A stretch of 64,000 bases of DNA from Aliirhizobium wenxiniae (GCF_014201355.1 NZ_JACHEG010000002.1:744001-808000), one strand, 5' to 3'; numbered from the stretch's first letter, positions 37,378 through 47,008 are shown. The notes: generated by a model not told the origin, from the sequence alone. Numbers and translations are program-made.

Positions 37378-38394
37378 TTGGGCGTCGTCATATCGCTTGA
37401 AGAAGGCAAAAACAAATCTGCATCCGTAAAGCCGCTGGTGGATCTCACCAAGACGGACATGGATCGCGTCAACCAGTTGATCCTGTCTAAGGCCGGCTCG
37501 GATGTACAGATGATCCCGGAAGTGGCCAACCATCTGATCTCTTCCGGCGGCAAGCGGCTGCGCCCGATGCTGACGCTCGCATCGGCTTCGATGTTCGGGT
37601 ACCAGGGCGAAGGCCATGTGAAACTCGCGACATCCGTCGAATTCATGCACACGGCGACGCTTCTGCATGACGACGTGGTCGATGAAAGCGATCTTCGCCG
37701 CGGCAAGTCCACCGCCCGAATGATCTGGGGCAACCAGGCAAGCGTCCTCGTCGGCGACTTCCTGCTCGGCCAGGCGTTCAAGATGATGGTTGATGTCGGT
37801 TCGCTCGAAGCGCTCGACGTGCTTGCGACCGCAGCCGCCGTGATTGCCGAAGGTGAAGTGCTGCAGCTTTCCGTCGCCAAGAACCTTGAAACGACCGAGG
37901 ACGATTATCTCTCCGTCATCCGCGCCAAGACGGCGGCACTGTTTGCCGCGGCCGCCGAAGTCGGCCCGATCATCGCCAATGCCGACAAGGCAAGCCGTTC
38001 GGCCCTGCGCTCCTACGGCATGAACCTCGGCTACGCCTTCCAGATGGTCGATGACGCACTGGATTACGGCGGCAAGTCTGCCGATCTCGGCAAGAATGTC
38101 GGCGACGATTTCCGTGAGGGCAAGATCACCCTTCCCGTCATCCTCGCTTTCCGTCGCGGCACGCAGGAAGAACAGGCTTTCTGGCGCAGCGCGATCGAAA
38201 AGGGCGAGAGCAGCGACGAGAACCTTGAAAAGGCGCTAGGTCTGATCACGAAGCACGATGCGCTGAAGGATACGATCGCGCGTGCCTTGCATTACGGCAA
38301 GATCGCTCGCGATGCTCTTGCACCGCTTCCAGCCGGTCCGCTCAAGGATGCGATGATGGAAGTCATCGACTTCACCATCCAGCGGGTGAACTGA
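37378..38394 (+). CDS. ispB: Polyprenyl diphosphate synthase (octaprenyl/decaprenyl type)
   Basis: The 338-residue protein has both aspartate-rich motifs of trans-prenyltransferases: LHDDVVDES (DDxxD at 98-102) and DDALDYGGKS. It elongates farnesyl diphosphate with isopentenyl diphosphate to the C40-C50 chain used by UbiA for ubiquinone; alphaproteobacteria generally make Q-10, so decaprenyl is likely. The start is a TTG at 37378 with GGGAGG seven bases upstream. The gene symbol follows the E. coli octaprenyl enzyme. Confidence 0.88.
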   Translation: MGVVISLEEGKNKSASVKPLVDLTKTDMDRVNQLILSKAGSDVQMIPEVANHLISSGGKRLRPMLTLASASMFGYQGEGHVKLATSVEFMHTATLLHDDVVDESDLRRGKSTARMIWGNQASVLVGDFLLGQAFKMMVDVGSLEALDVLATAAAVIAEGEVLQLSVAKNLETTEDDYLSVIRAKTAALFAAAAEVGPIIANADKASRSALRSYGMNLGYAFQMVDDALDYGGKSADLGKNVGDDFREGKITLPVILAFRRGTQEEQAFWRSAIEKGESSDENLEKALGLITKHDALKDTIARALHYGKIARDALAPLPAGPLKDAMMEVIDFTIQRVN

Positions 38395-38531
38395 TCAATC
38401 TGCCGTGACACCCCTTTGGGGATAGCTGTGCTCGCGGCAGATTTCCTTGCGGACCTGCTTCAAAAAAGCCATTCTGTTATGAATCATTCGGCGCATTCCT
38501 GCGGCGACGCGTCGCCGACACGCCAGCTTTC

Positions 38532-40382
38532 ATGAAAGGCCCGTTTATGCGGCAGACAAACCGTCATCTCCTGCTTTCCAGCGTCGCGCTCGCGGCATGC
38601 CTGGTGTTCGGTTCTGTGGCGGGCGCCGCCACACCGGAAGCCAAGCCTGCCGAAGAGAAGGCGGCGACGTTCGGGGCGCGTGACGTGAAGTCGTTTGCCG
38701 GCGCGTTTCTCGCTGCCCGCACGGCCGATGTCGATCACGACTATCCGACAGCAATCGCGCTTTATCGCAAGGCGCTCGATTTCGAGCCTGCCAATCTGGA
38801 AATCCGCGAACGGCTGATGATCTCGCTTCTTCTCAACGGCGATTTTGCCGAGGGGCTGAAGGAAGCCGACGCGCTGAAAGGCGATACCGCCGTCGAGCGC
38901 GTGACGAAGATCGTGCGCGGACTGGATGCGCTGCGCAGCGGCAAATACGACAGCGCCAAGAAGATTCTTGCCTATGAGGGACCGAACGATCTCGACCGGT
39001 TGACGCATCTTCTTCTGTCCGGCTGGGCCGAGGTCGGTGCCGGGAAGGGTAAGAAGGCGATCTCGACGATCAGCGGCCTTAAAGGTCCCGCCTGGTTCAA
39101 GGTCTTTACCGATTACCATCTCGGTGCAATGGCGATTGTCGCCGGTGACACCTCGACCGCCCGCCAGTATCTCAACCGGGCCGTGACCAATAATGAAGCG
39201 GTCGCTACCGCCCCGGATACGTTCATGCGCGCCGTCATGGCGCTGGCGCGATTGGAAGCCTCGGCCGGCAATAAGCAGAAAGCGCTCGATGCGATCTCGG
39301 TCGGCGACGGCATGATCTCCAATTACGCTCCGCTCAAGGCGCTTCGCCAGAGCATCGAGAAGGGTGAAACGCCGGCCCAGCAAGTCACCACTGCTGCCGA
39401 AGGTGCAGCCGGCGTGCTCTTCTCCATCGGCGGGGCACTGAACCGCCAGGGTGCGGAAGACATGGTGGCGCTTTACCTGCAGATCTCTCATGCGCTCGAC
39501 GAGAAGAGCGCCGATACGCTGATCATGCTCGGCGGCATTGCCGAAAAGCTGGAACAGCCGCAGCGCGCCATCGCATTCTACCAGCAGGTTCCCGAGGATT
39601 CGCCGATGCGGCGGATTTCCGAACTGCAGCTCGGCATCACGCTTTCCGATACCGGCAAGATCGATGAGGCCAAGAGCCACCTGAAGGAACTGATACAGTC
39701 CGACCCGGCCGATATCCGCAGTTACATCGCCTATGGCAGCGTTCTTTCCGAGGCCAAGGACTACAAGGAGATGGCCGCGAATTACGACAAGGCCGTAGAA
39801 GTCATCGGCTCGGTGCCGCGGCAGAGCGACTGGTCGGTGTTCTTCCAGCGCGGCATTGCCTATGAGCGCCTGAAGGAATGGCCGAAGGCCGAACCCAATT
39901 TCCGCAAGGCACTGGAACTGAACCCTGAACAGGCGCAGGTTCTGAATTATCTCGGCTATTCGCTGGTCGACATGAACCTCAACCTGGACGAAGGCCTGAA
40001 GATGATCCAGGCGGCCGTCGATGCGCGCCCCGATGACGGCTATATCGTCGATTCGCTCGGCTGGGCTTACTATCGCCTCGGCCGCTTCGACGATGCGGTG
40101 ACGGAGCTTGAAAAGGCGATCCAGCTGCGCGCCGGCGATGCCACGATCAACGACCATCTGGGTGACGCCTATTGGCGGGTCGGGCGCAAGCTCGAAGCCG
40201 TCTACCAGTGGAACCGCACGCTCATCTCCGAAGGTGAAGACGTCAACCGCGAGCATGTGAAGCAGAAGATCGAAAACGGCCTGCCGGCGCTCGATCCGAA
40301 TGCCACCAATACGGTGCGCAACCAGACGGAAACGCCGGCTCAGATCGCTCCGGCTCCTGCTACGCCCGACAAGAAGTCCTGA
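38532..40382 (+). CDS. Tetratricopeptide repeat protein, exported
   Basis: The 616-residue protein starts with a signal peptide (LLLSSVALAACLVFGSVAGA, with a cysteine inside the hydrophobic core but no clear lipobox) and consists mostly of TPR helices, clearest at about 330-560 (GIAYERLKEWPKAEPNFRKA and NYLGYSLVDMNLNLDEGLKM). The TPR array suggests a protein-binding scaffold in the periplasm. It ends in a low-complexity TPAQIAPAPATP tail. The stop overlaps the start of ispE (TGATG), so the genes are translationally linked, a common arrangement in rhizobia. Confidence 0.85.
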   Translation: MKGPFMRQTNRHLLLSSVALAACLVFGSVAGAATPEAKPAEEKAATFGARDVKSFAGAFLAARTADVDHDYPTAIALYRKALDFEPANLEIRERLMISLLLNGDFAEGLKEADALKGDTAVERVTKIVRGLDALRSGKYDSAKKILAYEGPNDLDRLTHLLLSGWAEVGAGKGKKAISTISGLKGPAWFKVFTDYHLGAMAIVAGDTSTARQYLNRAVTNNEAVATAPDTFMRAVMALARLEASAGNKQKALDAISVGDGMISNYAPLKALRQSIEKGETPAQQVTTAAEGAAGVLFSIGGALNRQGAEDMVALYLQISHALDEKSADTLIMLGGIAEKLEQPQRAIAFYQQVPEDSPMRRISELQLGITLSDTGKIDEAKSHLKELIQSDPADIRSYIAYGSVLSEAKDYKEMAANYDKAVEVIGSVPRQSDWSVFFQRGIAYERLKEWPKAEPNFRKALELNPEQAQVLNYLGYSLVDMNLNLDEGLKMIQAAVDARPDDGYIVDSLGWAYYRLGRFDDAVTELEKAIQLRAGDATINDHLGDAYWRVGRKLEAVYQWNRTLISEGEDVNREHVKQKIENGLPALDPNATNTVRNQTETPAQIAPAPATPDKKS

Positions 40383-41362
40383 TGTCTCTGGACATGACAT
40401 CGTCCGAAATCAAAAGGCCCGCCACAGATGCGGGCCTTTTCGGCTTCGCCCTCACCGAATTTGCGATTACCGAATTTGCGCCGGCGAAGATCAATCTGGC
40501 GCTGCATGCCGTCGGCCGGCGCGCGGACGGGTATCACCTGCTCGACAGTCTCGTAACCTTTGCCGCCGATACGGACGATGCGAGAGAAGGTGCACCCGCC
40601 GGAGACCGGCTGGGTTTCAGCCTTTCCGAAAAGGACGCATTTTCGATTTCCGGCCGGTTTGGCGAAGGGCTCTCACCTGATCCAGATGCAGTCCAGCAGA
40701 ACCTGGTACTCAAGGCTCGCGATATTCTGCGTACTGTGCTTGACGCGAAAGGTATTACTGCTCCGCCGGTTACCATCCATCTGCAAAAGAACCTGCCGAT
40801 CGCCTCTGGCATCGGTGGCGGATCGGCCGATGCGGCAGCAACCCTGCGCGGTCTGCTACGCCTGTGGGATGCGCAAATCAGCGAGCTGGAACTTTCGGCA
40901 CTTGCGCTTTCGCTCGGCGCCGATGTGCCGATGTGCCTGAAAAGCCGGCCGCTTGCCGCAAGAGGCATCGGTGAGGACATCACCATGCTCGATACCATGC
41001 CGTCTTTCGCCATCGTGCTCGGCAATCCGCTTCGCGGCGTTTCGACACCGGATATTTTTCGGCGGCTGACGAACAGGAACAATCCTGCCATTCCAGCCCT
41101 TACCGGAGACTGGCAAGCCGATCTCAGCGCCCTGCGCAACGATCTGGAGCCGCCGGCGCGCTCGCTGGTCAGCGAGATCAGCGAGCTTTCCGAACTGATG
41201 GCGACCGAAGATGCGTGGCTTGCCCGCATGTCCGGTTCCGGTGCGACATATTTCGGACTGTTTGAAACGACAGCCAAAGCGGTAAACGCTGTGAACCATC
41301 TTCAGAGCAAGCGGCCAGACTGGTATTTCACAGCCGCACGGACCATCGGAGCGAAACAATGA
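40382..41362 (+). CDS. ispE: 4-diphosphocytidyl-2-C-methyl-D-erythritol kinase
   Basis: The 326-residue GHMP kinase has PAKINLALHAVGRRADGYH (34 onward), the ATP-binding LPIASGIGGGSADAA (138-152) and the C-terminal MSGSGATYFGL. It phosphorylates CDP-ME in the MEP isoprenoid pathway. About 30 extra residues precede the usual start, so translation might begin later, but the overlap with the TPR gene supports the ATG at 40382. Downstream moaB overlaps by four bases. Confidence 0.92.
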   Translation: MSLDMTSSEIKRPATDAGLFGFALTEFAITEFAPAKINLALHAVGRRADGYHLLDSLVTFAADTDDAREGAPAGDRLGFSLSEKDAFSISGRFGEGLSPDPDAVQQNLVLKARDILRTVLDAKGITAPPVTIHLQKNLPIASGIGGGSADAAATLRGLLRLWDAQISELELSALALSLGADVPMCLKSRPLAARGIGEDITMLDTMPSFAIVLGNPLRGVSTPDIFRRLTNRNNPAIPALTGDWQADLSALRNDLEPPARSLVSEISELSELMATEDAWLARMSGSGATYFGLFETTAKAVNAVNHLQSKRPDWYFTAARTIGAKQ

Positions 41363-41907
41363 TCGGGATAGACGAAATGCGCAGCTTCATTCCGCTCGGC
41401 ATCGCGGTCCTGACTGTCTCCGATACGCGCACACTCGAAGACGACAAGTCGGGCCAGACGCTCGTCGACCGCATCGAGGCGGCAGGGCACATACTGAAAG
41501 CCCGCGCCATCGTTACCGACGACCGCGAAAAGATCGCCGGACAGGTGACGGCCTGGACGCTCGACCCGGAGATCGATGTCGTCATCACCACCGGAGGCAC
41601 CGGCTTTACCGGCCGCGACGTGACGCCGGAAGCGCTAGAGCCGTTGTTCGAAAAGCGGATGGATGGGTTTTCGGCGCTGTTTCACCGTATTTCCTATGAC
41701 AAGATCGGCACATCGACGATCCAGTCGCGCGCCACGGGCGGCGTACTCAATGCCACCTATATCTTCGTCATTCCCGGCTCGCCCGGCGCCTGCAAGGATG
41801 CCTGGGACGGGATATTGAAGGCGCAGCTCGACTATCGCCACATGCCCTGCAATTTCGTCGAGATCCTGCCGCGGCTGGACGAACATCTTAAGCGCACCAA
41901 AGGCTGA
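41359..41907 (+). CDS. moaB: Molybdenum cofactor biosynthesis protein B
   Basis: This 182-residue protein belongs to the MogA/MoaB family, with VLTVSDTRTLEDDKSG and TTGGTGFTGRDVTPEA (78-93). MoaB/MogA bind molybdopterin and in some organisms adenylate it. Its ATG overlaps the ispE stop, so it ends the TPR-ispE-moaB operon. Confidence 0.92.
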   Translation: MIGIDEMRSFIPLGIAVLTVSDTRTLEDDKSGQTLVDRIEAAGHILKARAIVTDDREKIAGQVTAWTLDPEIDVVITTGGTGFTGRDVTPEALEPLFEKRMDGFSALFHRISYDKIGTSTIQSRATGGVLNATYIFVIPGSPGACKDAWDGILKAQLDYRHMPCNFVEILPRLDEHLKRTKG

Positions 41908-41909
41908 GA

Positions 41910-42425
41910 TTACCGGCTCTTGACGACCCATGCCGGAATAAGCTGGCTCATCAGCTTCGTCGCCTTGTGGCCCTTTGCCAGCGCTTCCAGACTCATGCCC
42001 GATTTGGCGACCGCAATCGCGCTCTTCTTCGGCAGGATCAGCCCGTATTCCAGCGGCGGAACGGAACGCCCGATACGCTGGAAGAACGACCGGCGGTAAT
42101 TGCGCGACGGCGAAAAGCGCGCCGGCTGCTTGTGGATCGCCAGATGCTCGATGACTTCCTCGATCCAGCCGCTTTGCGGACGTGCGCCCGCCTCGATGAA
42201 CAGCAGCCATTCACCCCGCGCGCTGCGCAAGACATCCTTGATGTCCCAATGATTGTGAAACCGGCAGCCGGCAGCATCCGCCACGCGGGACGAACCATCG
42301 CGCGACGCGTGATCGAGCACGATCACGTCACTTACAAGTCCTTCCACGGCGGCAGTGACAAGGATCGAAAGCGTCTGAGCAAGCTCGGCTTCCTGGTCCC
42401 TGCATTCCATCAAAACAGTCAGCAT
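41910..42425 (-). CDS. Small GT-A type glycosyltransferase-like protein
   Basis: This 171-residue protein has a family 2-like glycosyltransferase N-terminus (MLTVLMECRDQEAELAQTLS, DVIVLDHASRDGS, and SARGEWLLFIEAGARP), but it is only about half the length of typical enzymes. The usual DxD metal motif appears as EAGA, lacking both aspartates, so catalysis is doubtful. It may be a divergent or regulatory member. It is convergent with moaB, two bases apart from its stop, and is divergent from the radical SAM gene. Confidence 0.7.
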   Translation of the reverse strand: MLTVLMECRDQEAELAQTLSILVTAAVEGLVSDVIVLDHASRDGSSRVADAAGCRFHNHWDIKDVLRSARGEWLLFIEAGARPQSGWIEEVIEHLAIHKQPARFSPSRNYRRSFFQRIGRSVPPLEYGLILPKKSAIAVAKSGMSLEALAKGHKATKLMSQLIPAWVVKSR

Positions 42426-42552
42426 TTCTGACCTTTAACCCATAGCTCACGCAAAAGCCAGCAATGAACAAAGTTTGTTCTTGCAATGTTCTCATTTTGG
42501 CGATAGGAATTTAGTCATCGAGAACGGGAAATGATCCCGTCAGGAGCCTTCA

Positions 42553-43710
42553 ATGACAGAGCTGTCCCAACTGCGGCAGGGTGCGTTTGCGCCCGCCCAT
42601 ACGGCTGACATTGCCGATGCACTGGTCCAATCGTCCGGGCTCAGGATCGAGATCGATCGGCGGCGCGGCAGAGGCGCCGGTCTGAACCCGAGCGGACGCT
42701 TCGAGGAGGAGCGCCGCGAGGTATTCGATGACGGCTGGCAAACGCTCGAGGAGCTGGAGCCGTTCCGCACGGAAGTGCAGGTCGAGAAGCCGAAAACGGC
42801 GATTACGCGCAACGACAGCCCCGATATCGGCTTCGACCGCTCGATCAATCCCTATCGCGGCTGCGAGCATGGTTGCATCTATTGTTTTGCAAGGCCGAGC
42901 CACAGTTTCATGGGCCTTTCGCCGGGTCTCGATTTCGAAGCAAAACTGTTTGCCAAGCCGGACGTGCCACGGCTGCTCGAGCGCGAACTCAGCAAGCCGG
43001 ATTACAAGGTCCGGGCAATCGCAATCGGCACCAATACCGATCCCTACCAGCCGATCGAGCGGGAATGGCGGATCATGCGCCAGATCCTCGAAGTGCTGCA
43101 GAAGGCCAATCATCCGGTGGTGATCGTGACGAAATCGGCGCTCGTCATGCGCGATATCGACATTCTTTCCGACATGGCCTCGAAGGGCCTGGCCAAGGTC
43201 GGGATTTCTGTAACGACGCTCGATCGCAAGCTGGCGCGCACGATGGAACCACGTGCCTCGACACCGTCCAAGCGACTGGAAGCGATCAAGGCGCTTTCGG
43301 ATGCCGGCATACCGACGGCGATCATGGCTTCGCCGATCATTCCTGCGCTGAACGACCATGAGATCGAACGCATTCTGGATGCCGGCCATGCGGCGGGTGC
43401 GACGGAAGCAAGCTACGTCCTGCTTCGCCTACCGCTGGAAGTAAGCCCGCTGTTTCGCGACTGGTTGCTGCGCAACTATCCGGATCGCTACCGGCATGTG
43501 ATGTCACTGATCCGCTCGATGCGAGGCGGCAAGGATTACGATGCCGAGTTCGGCAAGCGGATGAAGGGTGCCGGTCCTTATGCCTGGCAGATCGGCCGCC
43601 GTTTCGAAATGACGACCAAGCGACTGGGGCTCGGGCGGCGCGGCATGCATTTGCGCGACGACCTGTTCATCCGCCCGAATGGCGGCGGCATCCAGCTTTC
43701 GCTTCTCTAA
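42553..43710 (+). CDS. PA0069 family radical SAM protein
   Basis: The 385-residue protein has the radical SAM cluster motif CEHGCIYC (C104, C108, C111) in the context NPYRGCEHGCIYCFARPSH, characteristic of the PA0069 subgroup related to spore photoproduct lyase. It should bind a [4Fe-4S] cluster and generate a 5'-deoxyadenosyl radical; the substrate is not known. The N-terminal 80 residues and the long C-terminal part after the barrel are conserved in this group. An AGGAG site is just before the ATG. Confidence 0.86.
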   Translation: MTELSQLRQGAFAPAHTADIADALVQSSGLRIEIDRRRGRGAGLNPSGRFEEERREVFDDGWQTLEELEPFRTEVQVEKPKTAITRNDSPDIGFDRSINPYRGCEHGCIYCFARPSHSFMGLSPGLDFEAKLFAKPDVPRLLERELSKPDYKVRAIAIGTNTDPYQPIEREWRIMRQILEVLQKANHPVVIVTKSALVMRDIDILSDMASKGLAKVGISVTTLDRKLARTMEPRASTPSKRLEAIKALSDAGIPTAIMASPIIPALNDHEIERILDAGHAAGATEASYVLLRLPLEVSPLFRDWLLRNYPDRYRHVMSLIRSMRGGKDYDAEFGKRMKGAGPYAWQIGRRFEMTTKRLGLGRRGMHLRDDLFIRPNGGGIQLSLL

Positions 43711-43903
43711 GATAAGGAACCATAGCGTCAGAAGGACACGCAGGAAGGGAATCGTCCAAGAATGCCCGCGCATTCTCAGCCAAATTTTTCTTCAGTCCTT
43801 CGCATGTCGAGTTTCATATCATTCATGCGCCTTCCGTGAGGCAAGGCATATTCAACTTCGTTCTCGGTAAGGTCTCCGCCCCCTTGCTCCGCCGAGAACA
43901 TTG

Positions 43904-43959
43904 CCCCGAGCCCACCGCCATGAGCGCGGTGGAAAGCGAAGCCGCACTCGCTTTCGGGG
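43904..43959. repeat. Three-way-junction palindromic element upstream of rnhB
   Basis: An outer stem CCCCGA/TCGGGG encloses two hairpins: CCACCGC/GCGGTGG (43912-43932, seven base pairs) and AAGCGA/TCGCTT (43934-43953). The fold works on either strand. The compact cloverleaf-like form suggests a structured RNA or an interspersed palindromic repeat rather than chance. There is no known family that I can match. Confidence 0.5.
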
Positions 43960-43995
43960 TTGCAGGAGATCGGGACGGCGTGCGAGCTTGCCGCC

Positions 43996-44661
43996 ATGTT
44001 GGTTCACACGCCGCCCGATTCTCCGATGCTTTTCGATATTCCCCTCACCTGTGATTTCAGCCTGGAACTTGCCGCCCGCAATGCCGGGCACTGGCCAGTT
44101 GCCGGAACCGACGAGGCAGGCCGTGGGCCGCTCGCCGGCCCGGTGGTCGCCGCAGCGGTGATCCTCGATCCCGACAATATCCCGGCCGGTCTCAACGATT
44201 CCAAGAAACTCTCGCTCAAGCAGCGCGAAGCCCTGTTTGAGGCGATCATGGCGACCGCCCATGTGTCGATCGCCTCGTCCGGCCCGCGCCTGATCGACGA
44301 CATGAACATTCTGCGCGCCAGCCTCGATGCCATGCGCCGTGCTGTCGGCGGCCTACCGGTCGCTCCGGCACATGTACTGGTCGATGGCCGTGACGTGCCC
44401 AAGGGCTTTTCCTGTTCCGGTACTGCCGTCATCAAGGGCGACAGCCGTTCCGTCTCGATCGCCGCCGCCTCGATCATCGCCAAGGTGACGCGAGACCGGA
44501 TGATGGACCGCGCCGGCCTCGTTTACCCGGCCTACGGCTTTGCGAAACATGCCGGCTACGGGACGAAACAGCATCGCGACGCGATCATCTCGGACGGGCC
44601 TTGTGCTTTGCACCGGATGAGCTTTCGGCCGTTGAAGACGGACGATGTGTCGGAAAGATAG
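43996..44661 (+). CDS. rnhB: Ribonuclease HII
   Basis: The 221-residue enzyme contains [19 protein letters not shown] with the metal-binding D39-E40 pair, [15 protein letters not shown] and [17 protein letters not shown]. RNase HII cuts RNA in RNA-DNA hybrids, including single misincorporated ribonucleotides. I chose the ATG at 43996 over a TTG at 43960 and an ATG at 44026; the first ~30 residues are poorly conserved so the start is uncertain. Confidence 0.92.
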   Translation: MLVHTPPDSPMLFDIPLTCDFSLELAARNAGHWPVAGTDEAGRGPLAGPVVAAAVILDPDNIPAGLNDSKKLSLKQREALFEAIMATAHVSIASSGPRLIDDMNILRASLDAMRRAVGGLPVAPAHVLVDGRDVPKGFSCSGTAVIKGDSRSVSIAAASIIAKVTRDRMMDRAGLVYPAYGFAKHAGYGTKQHRDAIISDGPCALHRMSFRPLKTDDVSER

Positions 44662-44784
44662 AATTTTCGTCCTTCGACCGAACAATCGATGCTATTTCTG
44701 GCAGAGCATCAGCTAGGTCATTTGTTTGACGTGCACGGCATGTACGCCCCCAAGGAGATTTAAATCCTAAATGGGACATCCCGC

Positions 44785-45465
44785 ATGATACCTGCTGTTA
44801 TGTTTGATCTGGATGAGACCTTATTTGATAGATCCTCGTCCTTGCGCATCTTTATCCAGCAGCAATTTTTACGAATTGCAATTGGCAGATTTCGCAATTT
44901 TAATGAGTTAGCTGATAGGTTTCTCCAGCTGGATAACCGAGGGCGTGTTTCAAAACGTGATGTATATCGGACCATTGTTGATGAGATCGGCAGCAGCAAT
45001 GAGCACTTAGCTGGCGATTTGTTCGACGATTACGAAGTGAACGCTTGGCGTTATGCTCGTCCCTTTGAAGACACGAGAGATACTCTCCTATGGCTGAGGA
45101 ATGCCGGCATTAAGACCGCGATCGTCAGCAATGGCCAAACTCATATCCAGCTGAGAACATTATTGGCACTGAATCTCGATCGTCTGGTGGACACATACCT
45201 AATCTCCGAACAGGAGGGCTGCAGGAAACCCGATGCTGCAATTTTCCTTAAAGCAGCAGAGAGACTATCGGTGAAGGTGGAGGACTGCTTATTTGTCGGA
45301 GATTCCCCTGAAGCCGATATTCTAGGCGCTCGCTCCGTCGGTATGCGAACAGTTTGGTTCCCGAATGGAGCCGAGTGGCCTCACGCTTATTCATTTGAAC
45401 CCAGTGCCACGATCAGTAGATTGCAGGAACTAAGGCCCATTATTGAACATTGGCATCGAGCCTAG
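44785..45465 (+). CDS. HAD superfamily hydrolase (subfamily IA), atypical composition
   Basis: This 226-residue protein has all four HAD motifs: FDLDETLFD (D8, D10), VSNGQT, the lysine region CRKPDAAIFL and GDSPEADI. It is probably a small-molecule phosphatase of the YjjG/phosphoglycolate type. Its DNA is noticeably more AT-rich than the neighbours and uses rarer codons (many AGA, TTA and ATA-like codons), so it is likely acquired. It has its own terminator downstream shared with the F0 operon. Substrate unknown. Confidence 0.82.
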   Translation: MIPAVMFDLDETLFDRSSSLRIFIQQQFLRIAIGRFRNFNELADRFLQLDNRGRVSKRDVYRTIVDEIGSSNEHLAGDLFDDYEVNAWRYARPFEDTRDTLLWLRNAGIKTAIVSNGQTHIQLRTLLALNLDRLVDTYLISEQEGCRKPDAAIFLKAAERLSVKVEDCLFVGDSPEADILGARSVGMRTVWFPNGAEWPHAYSFEPSATISRLQELRPIIEHWHRA

Positions 45466-45540
45466 TATTAGGGCGTTATGAATGACGACGCGGGCAGCAT
45501 ACAAATACCCCTCACCTCGGCATATTTCGACCAAATAACA

Positions 45541-45570
45541 AAAAAGCCGGGCGTTTCCACCCGGCTTTTT
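45541..45570. terminator. Bidirectional terminator
   Basis: AAAAAGCCGGG and CCCGGCTTTTT form an eleven-base-pair stem with an eight-base loop and T-runs on both strands. It lies between the convergent HAD gene and the F0 ATP synthase operon and should end both. Confidence 0.88.
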
Positions 45571-45592
45571 CAAATTCCATATATGATCGAAA

Positions 45593-46072
45593 TCAGTTCA
45601 GGCGTGACTGGACCTTGGCGACGGCGTCCTTGAAGAGGGCGGTCTGGGTGGTCTTGTCGGTCTTCGAAGCAATCACCTTGCCGGCTGCTTCGACAGCGAT
45701 GTCGATGGCGGCGGACTTGACGGCGGTGATGGCGTCGGCTTCAGCCTGCTTGATCTTCTGTTCCGAGAGCGCGTTGCGGCGAGCAACGAATTCCTCGGTT
45801 TTCTGGCGGGCTTCCTCGGTGAGAAGAGCGGCTTCGCGTTCGGCAGCGGCCAGCAGGGCTGCAGCTTCGGCTTCGGCTTCCTTGCGCTTCTTCTGGTATT
45901 CGGCCAGCAGTGCCTGGGCTTCCTCACGCAGGCGCTTTGCCTCGTTAAGTTCGGCGCGGATGTTGTCGGCGCGCTTGTCCAGCGACTTCGCCATCACGCC
46001 CGGAACCTTGATGTAGACCATCAGGCCAAGGAAGAGGACGAGACCGATAAGGGCCCAAAATGTTGCGTCCAT
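45593..46072 (-). CDS. atpF: F0F1 ATP synthase subunit b
   Basis: The 159-residue protein has one N-terminal membrane helix (FWALIGLVLFLGLMVYIKV) followed by a long coiled-coil region with many Ala, Glu, Lys and Arg. Together with b' it makes the peripheral stalk. It is the last gene of the F0 operon, four bases after atpF'. Confidence 0.92.
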   Translation of the reverse strand: MDATFWALIGLVLFLGLMVYIKVPGVMAKSLDKRADNIRAELNEAKRLREEAQALLAEYQKKRKEAEAEAAALLAAAEREAALLTEEARQKTEEFVARRNALSEQKIKQAEADAITAVKSAAIDIAVEAAGKVIASKTDKTTQTALFKDAVAKVQSRLN

Positions 46073-46075
46073 GGA

Positions 46076-46687
46076 TCAGGCTCCCGTCTTGGCAGCTGCG
46101 ACAGCAGCCTTGATGTCGTCGCCGGTGGCCTTGCCGCCGATCAGCTGATCGACGATCGCGGTCGCGGTTTCCTCGGCAATCGTGCCCACTTCGGCAAAAG
46201 CCTTGGACTTGATTTCGCCGATGCGGGTTTCGGCTGCAGCAAGCTTGGCTGCAAGTTCCGCTTCGATCGCGGTGCGATCGGCAGCGGCCTTGGCCTTGGC
46301 GTCGTTGCGGGCAGCGTCAGCAATGCCGTTCGCCTTGGAACGGGCCTGAGCCAGTTCCTTTTCGTAGGTCTCGACAGCTGCGTCGGCTTCCGCCTTCAGG
46401 CGGCTTGCTTCTTCGAGATCGCCGGCGATACGGCCCTTGCGATCTTCGATGATGCCGCCAACGCGCGGCATGATGACCTTCTGAATGACGAGATAGAAAA
46501 GGCCAAAGGTGATGGCGAGCCAGAGCAGCTGCGACGCGAAATGCGACGAGTCGAATGGCGGGAAACCCGCAGACTCATGCTCTCCGCCGTGAGCGACGCC
46601 GGTTTCGGTATGAACCTCGCCTGCGGGCGCAGCAGGCGTTTCAGATGCGGCCGGCGCGGTCTGCGCGTATGCCGAGGTCACGAACAT
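46076..46687 (-). CDS. F0F1 ATP synthase subunit b'
   Basis: The 203-residue protein has an N-terminal extension rich in Ala, Pro and Thr (a signal-like [18 protein letters not shown]), then a membrane helix ([19 protein letters not shown]) and a long coiled coil. Alphaproteobacteria have two different b-type subunits, b and b', as do photosynthetic organisms. I chose the third in-frame start, ATG 46687, because GGAGG sits five bases before it. Often named atpF2 or atpG. Confidence 0.9.
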   Translation of the reverse strand: MFVTSAYAQTAPAASETPAAPAGEVHTETGVAHGGEHESAGFPPFDSSHFASQLLWLAITFGLFYLVIQKVIMPRVGGIIEDRKGRIAGDLEEASRLKAEADAAVETYEKELAQARSKANGIADAARNDAKAKAAADRTAIEAELAAKLAAAETRIGEIKSKAFAEVGTIAEETATAIVDQLIGGKATGDDIKAAVAAAKTGA

Positions 46688-46780
46688 CATCACCTCCAGG
46701 TGAATTCCATATAAAGTGGATCACGGCTCACCGTTTCCGGCCGGCCGTGATCCTATCCTATGCCGCTAGACGATTAAGTC

Positions 46781-47008
46781 TTAGACAGCGAACAGGAGAA
46801 GGAGAGCTACGAGCAGCGAGAAGATGCCCAGAGCTTCCGTAACGGCGAAGCCGAAGATCAGGCGGCCGAACTGGCCATCAGCAGCCGACGGGTTACGCAG
46901 AGCGCCCGACAGGTAGTTGCCGAAAATCGTGCCGAGGCCGATGCCTGCGCCACCCATGCCGAGGCAAGCGATACCTGCGCCGATGTACTTTGCTGCTTCC
47001 GCGTCCAT
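46781..47008 (-). CDS. atpE: F0F1 ATP synthase subunit c
   Basis: The 75-residue proteolipid has two membrane helices linked by a polar loop ([15 protein letters not shown]). The proton-carrying carboxylate is E58 in [10 protein letters not shown]. It forms the rotor ring. The short length and the [10 protein letters not shown] start are typical of rhizobia. Confidence 0.95.
   Translation of the reverse strand: MDAEAAKYIGAGIACLGMGGAGIGLGTIFGNYLSGALRNPSAADGQFGRLIFGFAVTEALGIFSLLVALLLLFAV

Noticed and set aside
38484..40400. Long minus-strand frame opposite the TPR gene
   Set aside because: Antisense shadow; composition rich in Arg/His/Gln with no domain.
43776..43997. Short minus-strand frame before rnhB
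   Set aside because: No ribosome site; the coding look comes from the palindromic element and may reflect a repeat.
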